Assembly (NCBI GenBank): GCA_017442645.1
Contig: JAFRZH010000015.1
Coordinates: 1-35,874, forward strand
DNA: 35,874 nucleotides
Direction: 5' to 3'
Source: a bacterium
Lineage (GTDB): Bacteria; Patescibacteria; JAEDAM01; Absconditabacterales; Absconditicoccaceae
Below the pieces are notes generated by a model, which worked only from the letters and a program-made list of their open reading frames with translations, had not been told where the DNA came from and did not search any database. Position 1 is the stretch's first letter, and each line of letters begins with the position of its first letter. The position numbers were made by a program, and so were the translations under genes. Positions 20,668 through 31,142 of this stretch are shown here, in pieces.

Positions 20668-21549
20668 TTAAGAATTTACCGTCGTTTTTACGATTCTAAT
20701 ATTAAAATGGAAAGTCTTGACTTCTTCGAAAGTCAGATTTTTAAATTCTTTTCTTAAAATATCTACTTGCCAAGTCATCATTTCCAAAAAGAGTTCAAGA
20801 TTTGCTGGATTAAGTTTGTGGTTTTGAATGTGAGTCTCTATCTGATGAAACATGGTTCTATACAAGTCTAATCCATCATCTCCCCCCACGAATGCGATTC
20901 TTGGCTCTCGTTTTTGCACGGTTTCAAGTGCATTATTATCAAAGGTTTCTTCGGGAATGTAGGGTAAATTTGCGACCAAAATTACTGACTCTCCTTCATT
21001 TTGCTCAAAATCTTTCACAAAATCCGTGAGATTCGAAGTAAGAAAGGTTGTTTTGTAATTTTCTTTGATGAGGTTTTCGTAGTTTTTTTGGGCTATTTTC
21101 AAGGCTCCTTCTGAAATGTCACAGAAAAAAATCTGATCGAAAAACTGAGGATTTTGGAGAAGAACAGAAATCCCAAGCACTCCGCACCCCGTTCCAATAT
21201 CTAATAAGGTTTGACTTTCAGTCTTTTTTTTCTTTTTTTCTTCGATTCGTTCTTTGATGGCAGTGATCATATATTCTGTTTCTGGCCTCGGAATAAGGGT
21301 ATTTTCGTCCACAAAAAAAGGATTTCCAAAAAAATCAACATGACCAATGACATATTCTAGTGGTTTCTTTTCGATGACATAATCTTGATAAGCCTTTTTG
21401 ATTTTTGCGGTTTGATCTTCTGAAAGTTCTTCTTGATCATGAGTTCGTAATTCTTCCCTTGTATATCCTGTAAATTCTTGCATAAGTTTCTCGAGGATAA
21501 ATTTTTTCTGATATTCGGGATTTTGGAAAAAATCTGAGATCGTTGTCAT
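20668..21549 (-). CDS. prmC: peptide chain release factor glutamine methyltransferase PrmC (HemK)
   Basis: 293 residues. The N-terminal helical domain is followed by GHVDFFGNPFFVDENTLIPR, typical of PrmC, then LLDIGTGCGVLGISVL (SAM motif I) and VANLPYIPEE. The catalytic motif is NLPY instead of the usual NPPY, a substitution worth noting. PrmC methylates the Gln of the GGQ motif in class I release factors; where UGA means Gly, only RF1 should be needed. ATG 21549 was chosen over an upstream ATG at 21606, which would overlap the transporter promoter region. The gene contains no in-frame TGA despite about 12 glycines. Confidence 0.9.
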   Translation of the reverse strand: MTTISDFFQNPEYQKKFILEKLMQEFTGYTREELRTHDQEELSEDQTAKIKKAYQDYVIEKKPLEYVIGHVDFFGNPFFVDENTLIPRPETEYMITAIKERIEEKKKKKTESQTLLDIGTGCGVLGISVLLQNPQFFDQIFFCDISEGALKIAQKNYENLIKENYKTTFLTSNLTDFVKDFEQNEGESVILVANLPYIPEETFDNNALETVQKREPRIAFVGGDDGLDLYRTMFHQIETHIQNHKLNPANLELFLEMMTWQVDILRKEFKNLTFEEVKTFHFNIRIVKTTVNS

Positions 21550-21612
21550 GATTTTGTGTAGAAATAAAGATTTTTTTATGTATAGTGATTGAGAAAGTTT
21601 TTTCAATTCAAC

Positions 21613-21640
21613 TTGACAATCCTTTTAGCATTCATATAAA
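21613..21640 (+). promoter_or_regulatory. strong sigma70-type promoter of the CNNM transporter
   Basis: A perfect TTGACA (21613-21618), a 16-nt spacer and TATAAA (21635-21640). A start at ATG 21672 leaves a leader of about 25 nt. This argues against the longer GTG-initiated frame from 21585. Confidence 0.75.
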
Positions 21641-21671
21641 AGAATTATCTTTTAATTTTTTACCATCTTTG

Positions 21672-22985
21672 ATGGAGCCGTTCTCGATAATCCTTTTTAT
21701 TATTTTATTTCTCTTGTCAGCCTTTTTCTCCTCTTCTGAAACCGCTTTCATGTCTGTACCTTCTCATAAAGTTGAGACTTTTATCAAGCAGAAAAAATTT
21801 GGAGCGAAAGACCTCAAAAAACTTAAATCAAATACCGATAGATTATTGATTACTATTTTGATTGGAAATAATCTTGTCAATACTTTTACGGCTTCATTTG
21901 CAACAAGTATTGCAATGGATATTGCGAAAAATCTTGGTTCCACTCAAGATGTAGCAATTGGAGTTGCGACCGGAAGTGTTACCCTTCTTTTATTACTTTT
22001 TGGAGAAATTTTCCCGAAAACCTTAGCTACCCGTTATGCAGATACTATCGCTTTGAAGATTTCGAAGATTTACCTTGGAATGCAGATTCTCTTTTTCCCT
22101 ATTGTTTGGATTGTGGAAAAATTGATGAAGCTCCTCCAAAAAAAGAAAACCGACACGAAAATCACTGATGAAGAAATTGAAGCTTTTATTGATCTTTGAA
22201 AAGACAGTGGAGCTTTGGAAGCCGGAGAATATGAACAATTGAAGAATATGCTGAATTTTTCAGAGATTACTTGTGAAGAAATTATGACTCCAAGAGTAAA
22301 GATTGACGCAATTTCCTCTGATTTAACGGTTAATGAAGCCTTAGAAAAGGTATTAAATTTTTCGCATTCTCGTATTTTGGTCTACGAAAAAGACATTGAT
22401 CATATTGAACGAGTGGTGACTTTAAGGGAACTTTATCAAGCTCATAGAAAAGGGAAAGGAGAAAAAAAGCTGAATGAACTCTCATTAGCTCAGATTATCA
22501 AAGTTCCTCTTACGAGACCGATTCATCTTCTCTTGGACCAATTTAAAAAGATGAGGAAACACGTTGCCGTTATTATCGATGAATTCTGAGGAGTTTCTGG
22601 AATTGTATCACTAGAAGATGTAGTCGAAGAAGTCTTTGGAGATATCCAAGACGAAACCGATATTGAAATTGAACCTATCAGATCAGACGGAGAAGGAGCG
22701 TATCTCTTACAACCCTGAGTAAGAATTGAAGAAATGATTGATCTTTTTCATCTCACTTTTGAACAAATTGGACTTGATCAAAATGAACGAGAAGGAGAAA
22801 CTTTAGGATATTTTATTATCAGTTATTTCGAAAGATTACCTGTGAAATGAGATGAAATTGAGCTTCAAATTACCAATGATACAGAAAAAGAAGAAAATTC
22901 TGACAAAAAACTCCTTTCCATCAGAATCATGAATGTAAAAAATAATCAAATTGGAGATTTAAAAGTAATGATCAAAGATTTTTAA
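21672..22985 (+). CDS. CNNM/CorC-HlyC family transporter (DUF21 + CBS pair + CorC_HlyC)
   Basis: 437 residues. The DUF21 membrane domain (about 1-150) includes FLLSAFFSSSETAFMSV and GEIFPKTLATRYAD, hallmark sequences of the family. Next come a CBS pair (about 180-330; EIMTPRVKIDAISSDLTVNE, HVAVIIDEFGGVSGIVSLED) and the C-terminal CorC_HlyC domain (DIEIEPIRSDGEGAYLLQPG). Members are implicated in Mg2+/Co2+ handling and sometimes labelled hemolysin C. All domains are complete. TGA encodes Gly in IDLGKDSGALEAGEYE and DEFGGVSG, where Gly is conserved. Its stop overlaps the convergent glycosidase stop by 3 nt. Confidence 0.9.
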
Positions 22986-24421
22986 TTATAAAAATCTGCT
23001 AAATATTGAATACTTTCATCAAAAATTTTCTCTCCAAAAGAAATGTTTTTTATCGTTTGATAAAAATGTTTTTTATCGTTTTTTTGAGGATATTTCTTTG
23101 AAACCATTTGATCAATCAAAAGAACTGTTTCTGAAAGGTCTTGTGGAGGATTTATTTGTAATTCATCAAATTCATTCTTTTCTTCCCCCTCAACAAACTC
23201 CTTACTATTTGTATTATCATGAAAAAGAAGACCTTCTTCAATATAGTCAGACTTTTCTGTTTCTTTTTCTTGTTGTTTTTGGATAAGTCATTCTTGATCT
23301 ACCGTAAAAAATGAAAACAATTTTGATATATCTGTTTCTCCTCACCATAAAAGAGAAAAAAATCCATTAAAAAATCTTGAATGATCCAAATCAACAATAG
23401 CCCAATCACCTTCACCAAAAGAATCATATTGATATCCATTGGTATAATCGATATTAAAGTAAGAAACTCCCATAATTTCTGGATTTTTTTGAACAAACTG
23501 TTGTAGTTGCAAAAGCCATTCTTCTTTTTTCGTAAAATCAGCTTGAAAAAATGTTGTCTTCGTTTGCTCTTTTGAATAAGGTTCATTATATCGAATAGAA
23601 CTTGTTCCTACTTCATCAATTATGAGAGGTTTTCAAAGTTTTTTTAGTCTTTCAAAAGTATTTCGCCTTTTCTCATAGAGAATCTGTTCTGGAGACAATC
23701 GTAATCTATTTGAATTTGCTTTTCATCGGTTATAAAAACTAAATCCTATCAAATCAACATATTGATCACCAGGATAATAATCTTCAAATTTTGGACAATT
23801 TATTCGTTCTGCATGCGGAATCAGGTCACACTGAAAGAGTTGTGCCTTTTGACTGGGAATTCATTTGGTTGGCATATCCCAATGATTAATAGAAAAATCA
23901 AAAAGCAAATTTTTTTGATTTAATTCTAAATCTCTAGAAAGATTTCGAATATGAATTCGTGCATTTTTGAAAGTTTGAGGATTACTTCATCGAGGATACC
24001 ATCATCCATTCATCTCATGCATCGTACGAAAAATAATCTTCATGTCTAAGTTTTTTACTTTCGAAAAAAAACTAAGATACATATCATCATACATTCCCTC
24101 AGCCACAGCTTGTGCATTTCCACTATAAGGAGCTAAAGTAATAGTATATACTCTTCACGTTCCTAATTCTTTTGCAATTAAATCCATTTGATCTAGATAA
24201 TATTGCATATTCGGACCATCAAAAATATATCCTATAAGAGGGAATGTTATCTCATATCCGCTCTCAATATTTTTAATTTCTTGAAGACTATGATCTGCGG
24301 ATACCAATCAAAAAAAATATCCTCTCGCTACATTTCCAAAACATAATAATAACAACAAAATTCCTATATACCATTTTCCTTTCTTTTGGTTCTTATTCTT
24401 TAATCAAAGTCCTTGTATCAT
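22982..24421 (-). CDS. exported GH26-like glycoside hydrolase
   Basis: 479 residues with an N-terminal hydrophobic segment (about 17-30, YIGILLLLLCFGN) acting as signal or anchor. IIFRTMHEMNGGWYPRG, with the acid/base Glu near 134, matches the family 26 pattern R-x-x-H-E-x-N-G-x-W. LIIDEVGTSS, with Glu near 270, fits the nucleophile strand. NHWDMPTKG and DLIGFSFYNRG suit a TIM barrel. GH26 enzymes cleave beta-mannans or mixed glucans; substrate is not predictable here. The C-terminal 100 residues are a charged helical extension without an obvious domain. The Gly in HEMNGG is one GGA and one TGA. It lies 26 nt downstream of the DUF456 gene, likely one transcript. Confidence 0.75.
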
Positions 24422-24447
24422 CTTTCTTATAAAAAAATAAAGTCTGA

Positions 24448-24933
24448 CTAAAATTGATAATGAATACAGACAGAGATAACTTCTGCTAACATCATACATC
24501 CAACAACTAATTTAAGAATCACTCAAGAAATAAATCCTAAAAAAGATCAAAATGCAGCTCTTAATGATAATAAGAGATCTTTTTGATGAACGAATTCTCA
24601 AACAAATGCTCAAATAAATGGTCAAAAAATAATTCCTATTGGTCCTGCTAACAATCCTAGTAACGTTCAAACAATACATCAAGTATTTCACCATTTTGTC
24701 CCTCAGAATTTTTTTGTTCCAATCATAGGAAGTACAAAATCAGCAATGATTAGAAAAATATTAATTCCTCATCGAATCAATAAAAATTGTAATGAAAAGG
24801 GATTTTGAAGAAAAATTTGTATCAAAATCAAACCTCCATATCATAGTAATGGTCAAGGAACTCATGGAATAATTGCCCCAATTAATCCTATCAAATTTAA
24901 TAAAATTGCTCACACTATTGCTCCAATTTCCAT
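24448..24933 (-). CDS. DUF456 family membrane protein
   Basis: 161 residues, almost wholly hydrophobic with four or five membrane helices. The conserved glycine pattern of DUF456 (PF04306) is easy to see: LIGLIGAIIPGVPGPLLGYG, GTKKFGGTKWGNTG and GLLAGPIGIIFGPFIGAFVG. Fourteen of 27 glycines are TGA codons, the heaviest use in the window, and they fall on conserved positions, so the gene is invisible under the standard code. Function of the family is unknown. It is upstream of and probably co-transcribed with the GH26-like gene. Confidence 0.85.
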
Positions 24934-25006
24934 CTTTTTCCACAAAATAAATCTTTTTTCTTATAAGGAAAAAGAGAAAAAAAACAACTCATACTTAGTA
25001 GATTTA

Positions 25007-25040
25007 CCTCCTTCTTAAATTACAATTTTAAATGTAATTT
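25007..25040 (-). promoter_or_regulatory. palindrome and Shine-Dalgarno in the DUF456 leader
   Basis: On the minus strand the palindrome AAATTACA...TGTAATTT (8-bp arms, 25017-25040) is followed directly by AAGGAGG (25007-25013), the best Shine-Dalgarno sequence in the window. The next ATG is 14 nt beyond it and opens a 26-codon frame (MSCFFSLFPYKKK...) that overlaps the start of the DUF456 gene in another frame. A leader peptide or operator is possible; the true start at 24933 lies about 75 nt from the AGGAGG. Confidence 0.4.
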
Positions 25041-25092
25041 CATGGAGAATGATTTTGATAAAAAAAGCTAAAAACAAAAATCTAAAAACATC

Positions 25093-25120
25093 TTGATAAT
25101 TTTTTAAAATTCTCTATCTT
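25093..25120 (+). promoter_or_regulatory. putative promoter of the comF gene
   Basis: TTGATA (25093-25098), a 16-nt spacer and TATCTT (25115-25120), with ATG 25153 downstream. Confidence 0.45.
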
Positions 25121-25152
25121 AGCTTTTGCAAGGGTTTATTTTTCAAAAAATT

Positions 25153-25845
25153 ATGTGGGATTTTCTTTTTCCTCGTATTTGCCGTTGATGTGGTAAAGAA
25201 GGTGAATATCTTTGTCCTGAATGTAGAAAGACTTTGACTCCTCATCCTGAGATTTGTCCTTTTTGTCATAAACCTTCATCTCATTTTAAAACTTGTTTTA
25301 CCTGTAGTAAAGAATTCCCCAGTTTGGAGTGAATTATTATTGCTTTTGAGTATAAAAAATTAATCCAAAAGCTTATTTTCCAACTTAAATTTTATCATAA
25401 AAGAGATGTTGTTGATTTTTTAACTGAAAGACTCAATTTAGTACTTTCTAGTCATGAGATTTTACAAAAAGAAGATAAAAATCTGATTTTCTTTTCATAT
25501 ATTCCTAGTCATCGAAGAAGAAAATATTTTGAAAAAGGATATAATCAATCAGAACTTCTTGCAAAATCCTTAGCAAAAAAACAAAATCGTCCTTGTTTAC
25601 AAGTGGCTAAAAAGATAAAATACACTCTTTCACAGCTCCATTTTGATAGACAATGAAGACAGAGTAATATTAGTCAGGCTTTTAAAATTCTTTCGTTAGA
25701 TGCTTTACCTAAAAATGCGATTTTAATTTTAGTTGATGATGTAACAACAACAGGATCTACCATTCTTGAACTTACAAACAATATCAAGAAAGAAAGGGAG
25801 GATTTAAAAATTCGATGATTAGTTATTGCAAGACACAATGGGTAA
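25153..25845 (+). CDS. comF: ComF family protein (competence-linked phosphoribosyltransferase)
   Basis: 230 residues. The N-terminal zinc ribbon has paired cysteines: ICRGCGKEGEYLCPECRK and ICPFCH...CFTC. The C-terminal PRTase domain contains FSYIPSHRRRKYFEKGYNQS (ComF signature) and ILILVDDVTTTGSTILEL (PRPP-binding loop). ComF(C) is needed for DNA import or its cytosolic processing in naturally competent bacteria, though it is widely kept even where competence is unproven. The Gly in the first C-x-x-C (CRGC) is TGA. A tRNA gene follows 21 nt downstream. Its presence beside a dense uptake-like word is suggestive. Confidence 0.85.
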
Positions 25846-25866
25846 TATTTATTCTTTAAAAGAAAA

Positions 25867-25937
25867 AAGAAGATAGTGTAATGGTAACACGTCAGTCTCC
25901 GAAGCTGAAAATAGGAGTCCGATTCTCCTTCTTCTTG
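25867..25937 (+). tRNA. tRNA-Arg (anticodon CCG)
   Basis: Folds by hand into a full cloverleaf: acceptor AAGAAGA/TCTTCTT (7 bp), D arm GTGT-AATGGTA-ACAC, anticodon arm TCAGT-CTCCGAA-GCTGA (last pair T-G), a 4-nt variable loop, T arm AGGAG-TCCGATT-CTCCT, and discriminator G. The anticodon CCG (25899-25901) reads CGG. The T loop begins TCC rather than the usual TTC. No CCA is encoded; a short tail and T run follow. It is not the UCA-anticodon tRNA-Gly expected in this genetic code; that gene is not in the window. Confidence 0.85.
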
Positions 25938-25945
25938 TTTTTTAT

Positions 25946-28042
25946 TTATGCATTTTGCATCATAGAAATACTACTTTCTCCTATTCACTTCAAAACTTCA
26001 CTTAATTCATGAATAATACCGTTAAATGACGCTACAGATTGTTGATTATTATCTATTACATCGTATTTAAAACTTTCTGCTGTAGCTTGTGTTTTTGTAT
26101 TTAAAAAATCCTCTCCTTCCGTTTTTTCTACCGGTTCTTCCGTATTTCCTTGGGTTACTGCTATAGTAGCGTTTGTATTTTCTGTTGTATAAGATTTTCT
26201 TTGGATTTTTGCATTCTGCACGACCAAATATTGATTCGGATTTTTTAATGCCTCTTCAATATTTTGATTATCAATATTTGGGCTAATAGACTTTGTTTTT
26301 AAAGATCCATCTGTTGCATTTTGAGAATTCATCTTTATATTTGTACCATTTTTCATTTCTGAACTTTTTACACCCGCATCAAGCATTTCTTTTTGTTGTT
26401 CATGTAATCAAAGTTCTCAACTCGTTTCCAAAGAATTTAAAAGATCTCTAATTTCATTAAGAATTTCTTCAATACTCATTACTTTCCCTCATTTTCTTGA
26501 ACTTGCTTTATCGTTTGATGGAACCATACAAAAATCTAAACTTACGATAGGCCCCAATTCCATACCAATCAAATCTAGCGTTTTATCATTGGCTGTATAA
26601 AATTGAGATTCAAATTTTCCACATAGACATTTTGCCCTACACGTCATTTTTGTTGAAAAAGAATCATATCATTCACATTTTTTCAAACATGTTTTTGCTT
26701 TCTCTATTTGTTTTTCTGTTTGTGTTTTATCTGCTGGATTTCCCATTCCTCCACCATTTTGTGCTGAATTTTGAACAGGATTATCAAGATTTTCTTCTTT
26801 TTCAGGAGTCTTTCATGAAGATTCTGGTTTTCATGAACTATTTTCTTTACTACTTAGATTTCAAGGAGATTGTGAAGACGGAATGATATTGGTTATGTCA
26901 GGTAAAGTTAGAATGGGATCAGAAAGATTACGATTTTTTATTTTTTCCTCTTGCTGTATTTGCTTTTCTTCCTCAGTTATACATCTTTTCCCTCCAAAAT
27001 CAGTATCAATCATTTGATAATTTTCTCCTTTCATAAAATTATTAAATTCCTCATCTCAAAGATTTTCTTCTAAAATATTGATATTATCTGTGTTTTTATT
27101 ATCTGTTATAATTTGTTTTCATTGACTTATTGCATTGGTTGAATCTTCTTTTGAAGAATTTGTATCTCCATTAAGATTATTTCCATTTTGAGATGTCATG
27201 GAAGAAGATGTTTGATTTTTTTGTCATCAATTTGTATCTTTGTTTGTATTATTATTTTTGGTTGGAGAAACTGATTTCTTTTCTTTTTTCCCATTATTTC
27301 CAGGTAAAGGATAAAAAACAAGAGCATCAGGAATTTCTACGCTTTCATACAAAATTTTTTCAATTACAGAGATATCATACTGGATATCGTAAGGAGAATC
27401 CTCAATACTGTTATTAAAAAACTTTTCTTTTCCCATATTGGCATTAGATACATTTTGATTATTTTCTGCTTTTGTTTTTTCTTCTGTATACAAGCTTACA
27501 ATAGCATCTATACACCCCTTATCCAATCTACTCTTTCCCAAACAAGTATTATATTTTATACAAGTATCAGTTCCTGCATTTTTACTTCCTGGCATTTTAT
27601 TTTTCTTATCTTTATTACTATTGTATGCTTTTGATGAATTTGATACCGTTTTTTTTGTTTGTCTAGAGAAAAATTCTAAATCTTTTTGATATTCTTTACT
27701 ATAAAGATTTAAAATTTCAGAAAATTCTGCACGACTAATATCACAATGCAAATTATTAAAATATTGTTCCATTCCATTTAATGCTAATGCTAGTTTTTCT
27801 TCATGAAGGAGTTGAGATTGTTTTAATGCGCTTTCATAAGGATTTAATGAGAAATTTGAAGAATATGCATTGGAAAGATACGTCTTACTTTCCCTATTAG
27901 CAAGATAAGAATTCAATAAATTATCAACAAAATCAGTTGTGTAAGTAAATTCTCCTGCAATCACAAAATCACTTCCCCATAGACACGATATCCATGAGAT
28001 TAAGAAAAGGAATAAAAATCTGATTCATCATTTGCGATTCAT
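25946..28042 (-). CDS. exported Cys-containing low-complexity protein (third gene of operon)
   Basis: 698 residues, starting MNRKGGIRFLFLFLISWISC (a signal peptide with a possible lipobox Cys). The N-terminal 250 residues are helical. Cysteine clusters are DTCIKYNTCLGKSRLDKGC and CLKKCEGYDSFSTKMTCRAK followed by CLCGKF. Long Asn/Ser/Thr/Gln/Lys-rich stretches separate them. No family recognised. The cysteine pairs suggest disulphides outside the cytoplasm. ATG 28042 is preferred to internal ATGs because only it supplies a signal sequence; two adjacent TGA glycines at codons 5-6 hide it in the standard code. A dispersed-motif copy lies in the signal region (28014-28023). Confidence 0.65.
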
Positions 28043-28074
28043 TGTGATTTTAATGGAATGAATTAAAATAGTAT

Positions 28075-29151
28075 CTACTCTGCATTTTGTACATTTCTAA
28101 ATTTATCATACATCGTATAAAGTGGCGTTACAATCTTTGATAAATAATTATTTCTTAGATCCAGGAGAGATTCTTGGTAAGCAATCCATGCGATATGAAT
28201 TTGATAGGTATTGGCAAAGGTATTTAATTCTTCGAGAGATTGTTTCAGTGCTCTTTGGGAAAGATCCGCGTATTCATATGTAAGATTAATTTCTTTTATA
28301 TATTCAGCATTATCTTTATCATTATTTAATTTATTTTGAAGGATTTGACGGTAATATATCAAAAAGGCATTATACCATTCATATTCATTAAATACTACAT
28401 TCAAAAAGGCTGGATTACTTGATACTCCATTAGTATTTCATGAGAAAGCTTCTTTTCGTCATGTTGGAGCTTGTTCCAATTTACTTAAATCAAGAATCTT
28501 TAAATCTTTTTCCATTTTTTCGAAAGTCTTATTATTTTTCTTAATCATGGAAATGGTTTTTTTATATTTATTTACTAAATCTTTGTATTTTTGCTTTGTA
28601 TTGGTTCCCTTTCCAACATTTAAAAGCCATTCTACTCTTTCTTCTGTAGTTTCATAAGGTCATAAAGCGACATAAGACCGTTTCTTTTTAAAAATATCCC
28701 CCATGATCGCTGTATAAATTTTATCTGCAAAGGTTAAAAAATCGCAACTATTTTTTCCTTCTTTACAAACTTCTTCTTGATTTCCTTTTGAACTTTGGCT
28801 ATATTGTCCTAATCCAATAGCATTAAAATATCATTTCGAAATAGGAAGCTTTGATTCTTCTAATGTACGAGTAAAATACATTTTTCCATCACAAAATGCT
28901 TGAACGAAAAGAGATTCTTTTGGTGACCAATTAACATTTCCACTATCTCTTTGTAGACTTTTTTCCAAATCAATTACACAAAATTGTGTTGGATTTGTTT
29001 TGTTATTTTCTACCATTTTTGTAAATTCTGTTGGTAGTGAAAAATTTGAATCTTCAGCAAATGTGATTCCCATACAATATCCCCCTAATACTACTATCAC
29101 TATCATTTCTATCAGATTTTTTATTTTTTTTCTTTTTGTCTTTGATATCAT
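28075..29151 (-). CDS. exported helical protein (second gene of operon)
   Basis: 358 residues. A basic N-terminus (KTKRKKIKN) is followed by a hydrophobic segment (LIEMIVIVVLGGYCMGITFA) as signal or anchor. Cysteines appear in QFCVID, AFCDGK and VCKEGKNSCDF. The C-terminal half is helical, ending in an aromatic-rich coiled segment (EYEWYNAFLIYYRQILQNK). No family recognised. It starts 9 nt after the stop of the first operon gene, and the third gene starts 32 nt after it, so one polycistronic transcript is likely. A motif copy (29112-29121) lies in the signal-peptide codons. Confidence 0.7.
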
Positions 29152-29160
29152 CCCTTTTTC

Positions 29161-30924
29161 TTAATAAACTAAATCGGATTGAAAATAGTTTTTTGAAGCC
29201 CAACATCCTTTATTTCATTTATTTGAACATTGTTTTTCACAAAGCGTTCATAAAATCTGTATCAACGTATTATCTTCACCCTTTTTCCCAATAAAACTTT
29301 TTAATCCTTCCTCTCCATCTAAAAACTCTATTGCAGTATAAATTTTTTGTAATTGCGCTTCATCAAGTTCTGTCATTTTGGTTAATGAATCATGATAAAA
29401 GGTTAATGTATCAGTTTGAAATGTGGTCCACTCTTTATCTAATGTTTGAAGTTGTGGATTCTGATTGTATTGTACACATTTAGGAGTTGAAAGATTCTCT
29501 CCTGTACAATATCACTCCAAACTCCCTAGTGAAAAATATTTTGAACAACGATAATACGTTATCGTTTCTTCGTCTTTACATTCTCCTTTTTCCCTACGAA
29601 CACAAATTTGTTTTGTTACTTCTTGCCAATTTTCACTTTCACATACTTGTTCCATAGCTTCTTGTTGAATTTTTGCTTTTTCTTTTATTTTTTCTCTTTT
29701 GGCTTCTGCTTTTTCTAATTTTTTAATATTTTTTGCTTCTTTTTTATCATCTTTTTTCTTTTCTTTGTCCTCCTTTTTTTGTTCTTTTGTTCTTTTTTCT
29801 TTTTCTTGTTTTACTTTTTTCTTTTGTTCGCTATCTCGTGGAGTTCTTAGATGATTTCTCCATCGATTTCCACGTTCTTCTGTCATTCTTGTTGTATCTA
29901 ATCCATAAATAGTTCTTAAAAGTTCCTTTTCTTCTTCTGTAAATCTTTGATCATCTTTTTTTTTGGAAGAAACAAAAGCTCCTTTTAGTGCTATTTTTAA
30001 TTTATGAGTCGATTCTTTAATCATTTTTGTCGAATCTTTCCAACCTCCTACCAAGTTTTGTGCTACGCTTCAAGTTAAGGTTTGCATCATATTTCTCATA
30101 GATGAATCACAATCAAATCAAAAAAAAGCTGCATCATATTCTTGTAATAAAATATCGGCTACCCCTTCTTTAAATCCAATTTTACTCGAACCAAAATCTA
30201 CTTGATTATAAAATCACAACTTTCTTGCTATAGGATTTGCAAAAAAATTTTTCATCTTTGCATTTAATTTTGTTAAAGCAATAAACATACTAGCATAACT
30301 CACATTTGCATTATTATTAGGAGCAATTAAAATATCTGAATATCTTGAAAAAATTTCAATTACTGGTGAAATATCTTCTAAAGTATTTACAATTCTTATT
30401 TTTTTGGAAAGAGCATATGCAGTGTCAAAAATTTCTGAATCAATTATTTGTAATGCCCTCCAATCTCTTACAATCGGCTCTTGTTGAATTAAGAGATTTA
30501 CAAGTGAAAACGCGGATCAAATGGTTGATTGAATTACAATAAGCACTAAAGTATCTGTTGTTACTTGCATATTAAAAAGTTTCTGCGTTTCTCCTCCAAT
30601 AGATTTTAAAATATTATGAAAGACTGTTCCTGAAAATGCAATTAAATTTCCTCCCGTATGAATTGTAATCAATTTTCTTGAATAAGGCCCCATTTCATCA
30701 GCATTTACATGATATATTTTTTGCCCTAAAGATCCTTGAGCCAATAAATCAATCATTTCCCTTTGAAAAGCAAGATAACTTTGCATAGTAGCACTAGGCA
30801 TCGTACATACTTCTAGATTTTTTTTAGTAGCATTAGAAGTTTCCTCTGCAAACACAAAAGGATTTACAGATATCGAAAAGAGAAAAAGTATTATTATTGA
30901 AATAATATATTTTTTAAGATTCAT
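29161..30924 (-). CDS. exported protein with Lys/Glu coiled-coil region (first gene of operon)
   Basis: 587 residues from ATG 30924, beginning MNLKKYIISIIILFLFSISV then NPFVFAEE: a clean type I signal peptide. I preferred this start to ATG 30948, because the -10 box at 30953-30958 would place transcription start near 30946. The middle holds hydrophobic helices (about 85-215). A highly charged Lys/Glu stretch (about 340-410, KEKRTKEQKKEDKEKKK) is probably a long single helix. The C-terminal part has cysteine pairs (ICVRREKGEC, CSKYF, YCTGE, LCEKQCSNKGNKGC). No family recognised. Confidence 0.7.
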
Positions 30925-30952
30925 TTGGTTATAAAGAGAATAAACCACCTTT

Positions 30953-30981
30953 ATTATACAAGGAAATCATCAAAAAATCAA
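30953..30981 (-). promoter_or_regulatory. promoter of the three-gene exported-protein operon
   Basis: Minus strand: TTGATT (30976-30981), a 17-nt spacer and a perfect TATAAT (30953-30958), 29 nt before ATG 30924. Confidence 0.65.
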
Positions 30982-31142
30982 ACTTCATTTTTCTTTCGTT
31001 TCTTTCAAAGTCACTTTTTTTATTTTAGCTACAAAATTATTTGACATATCTTTTATTAGATTTTTAATGTATATTTTTTATTTGAAATAAAAAAAGATAA
31101 CCTTAGTATTATTTGTATTGTTTTTTATTCTATCTTTGAAAA

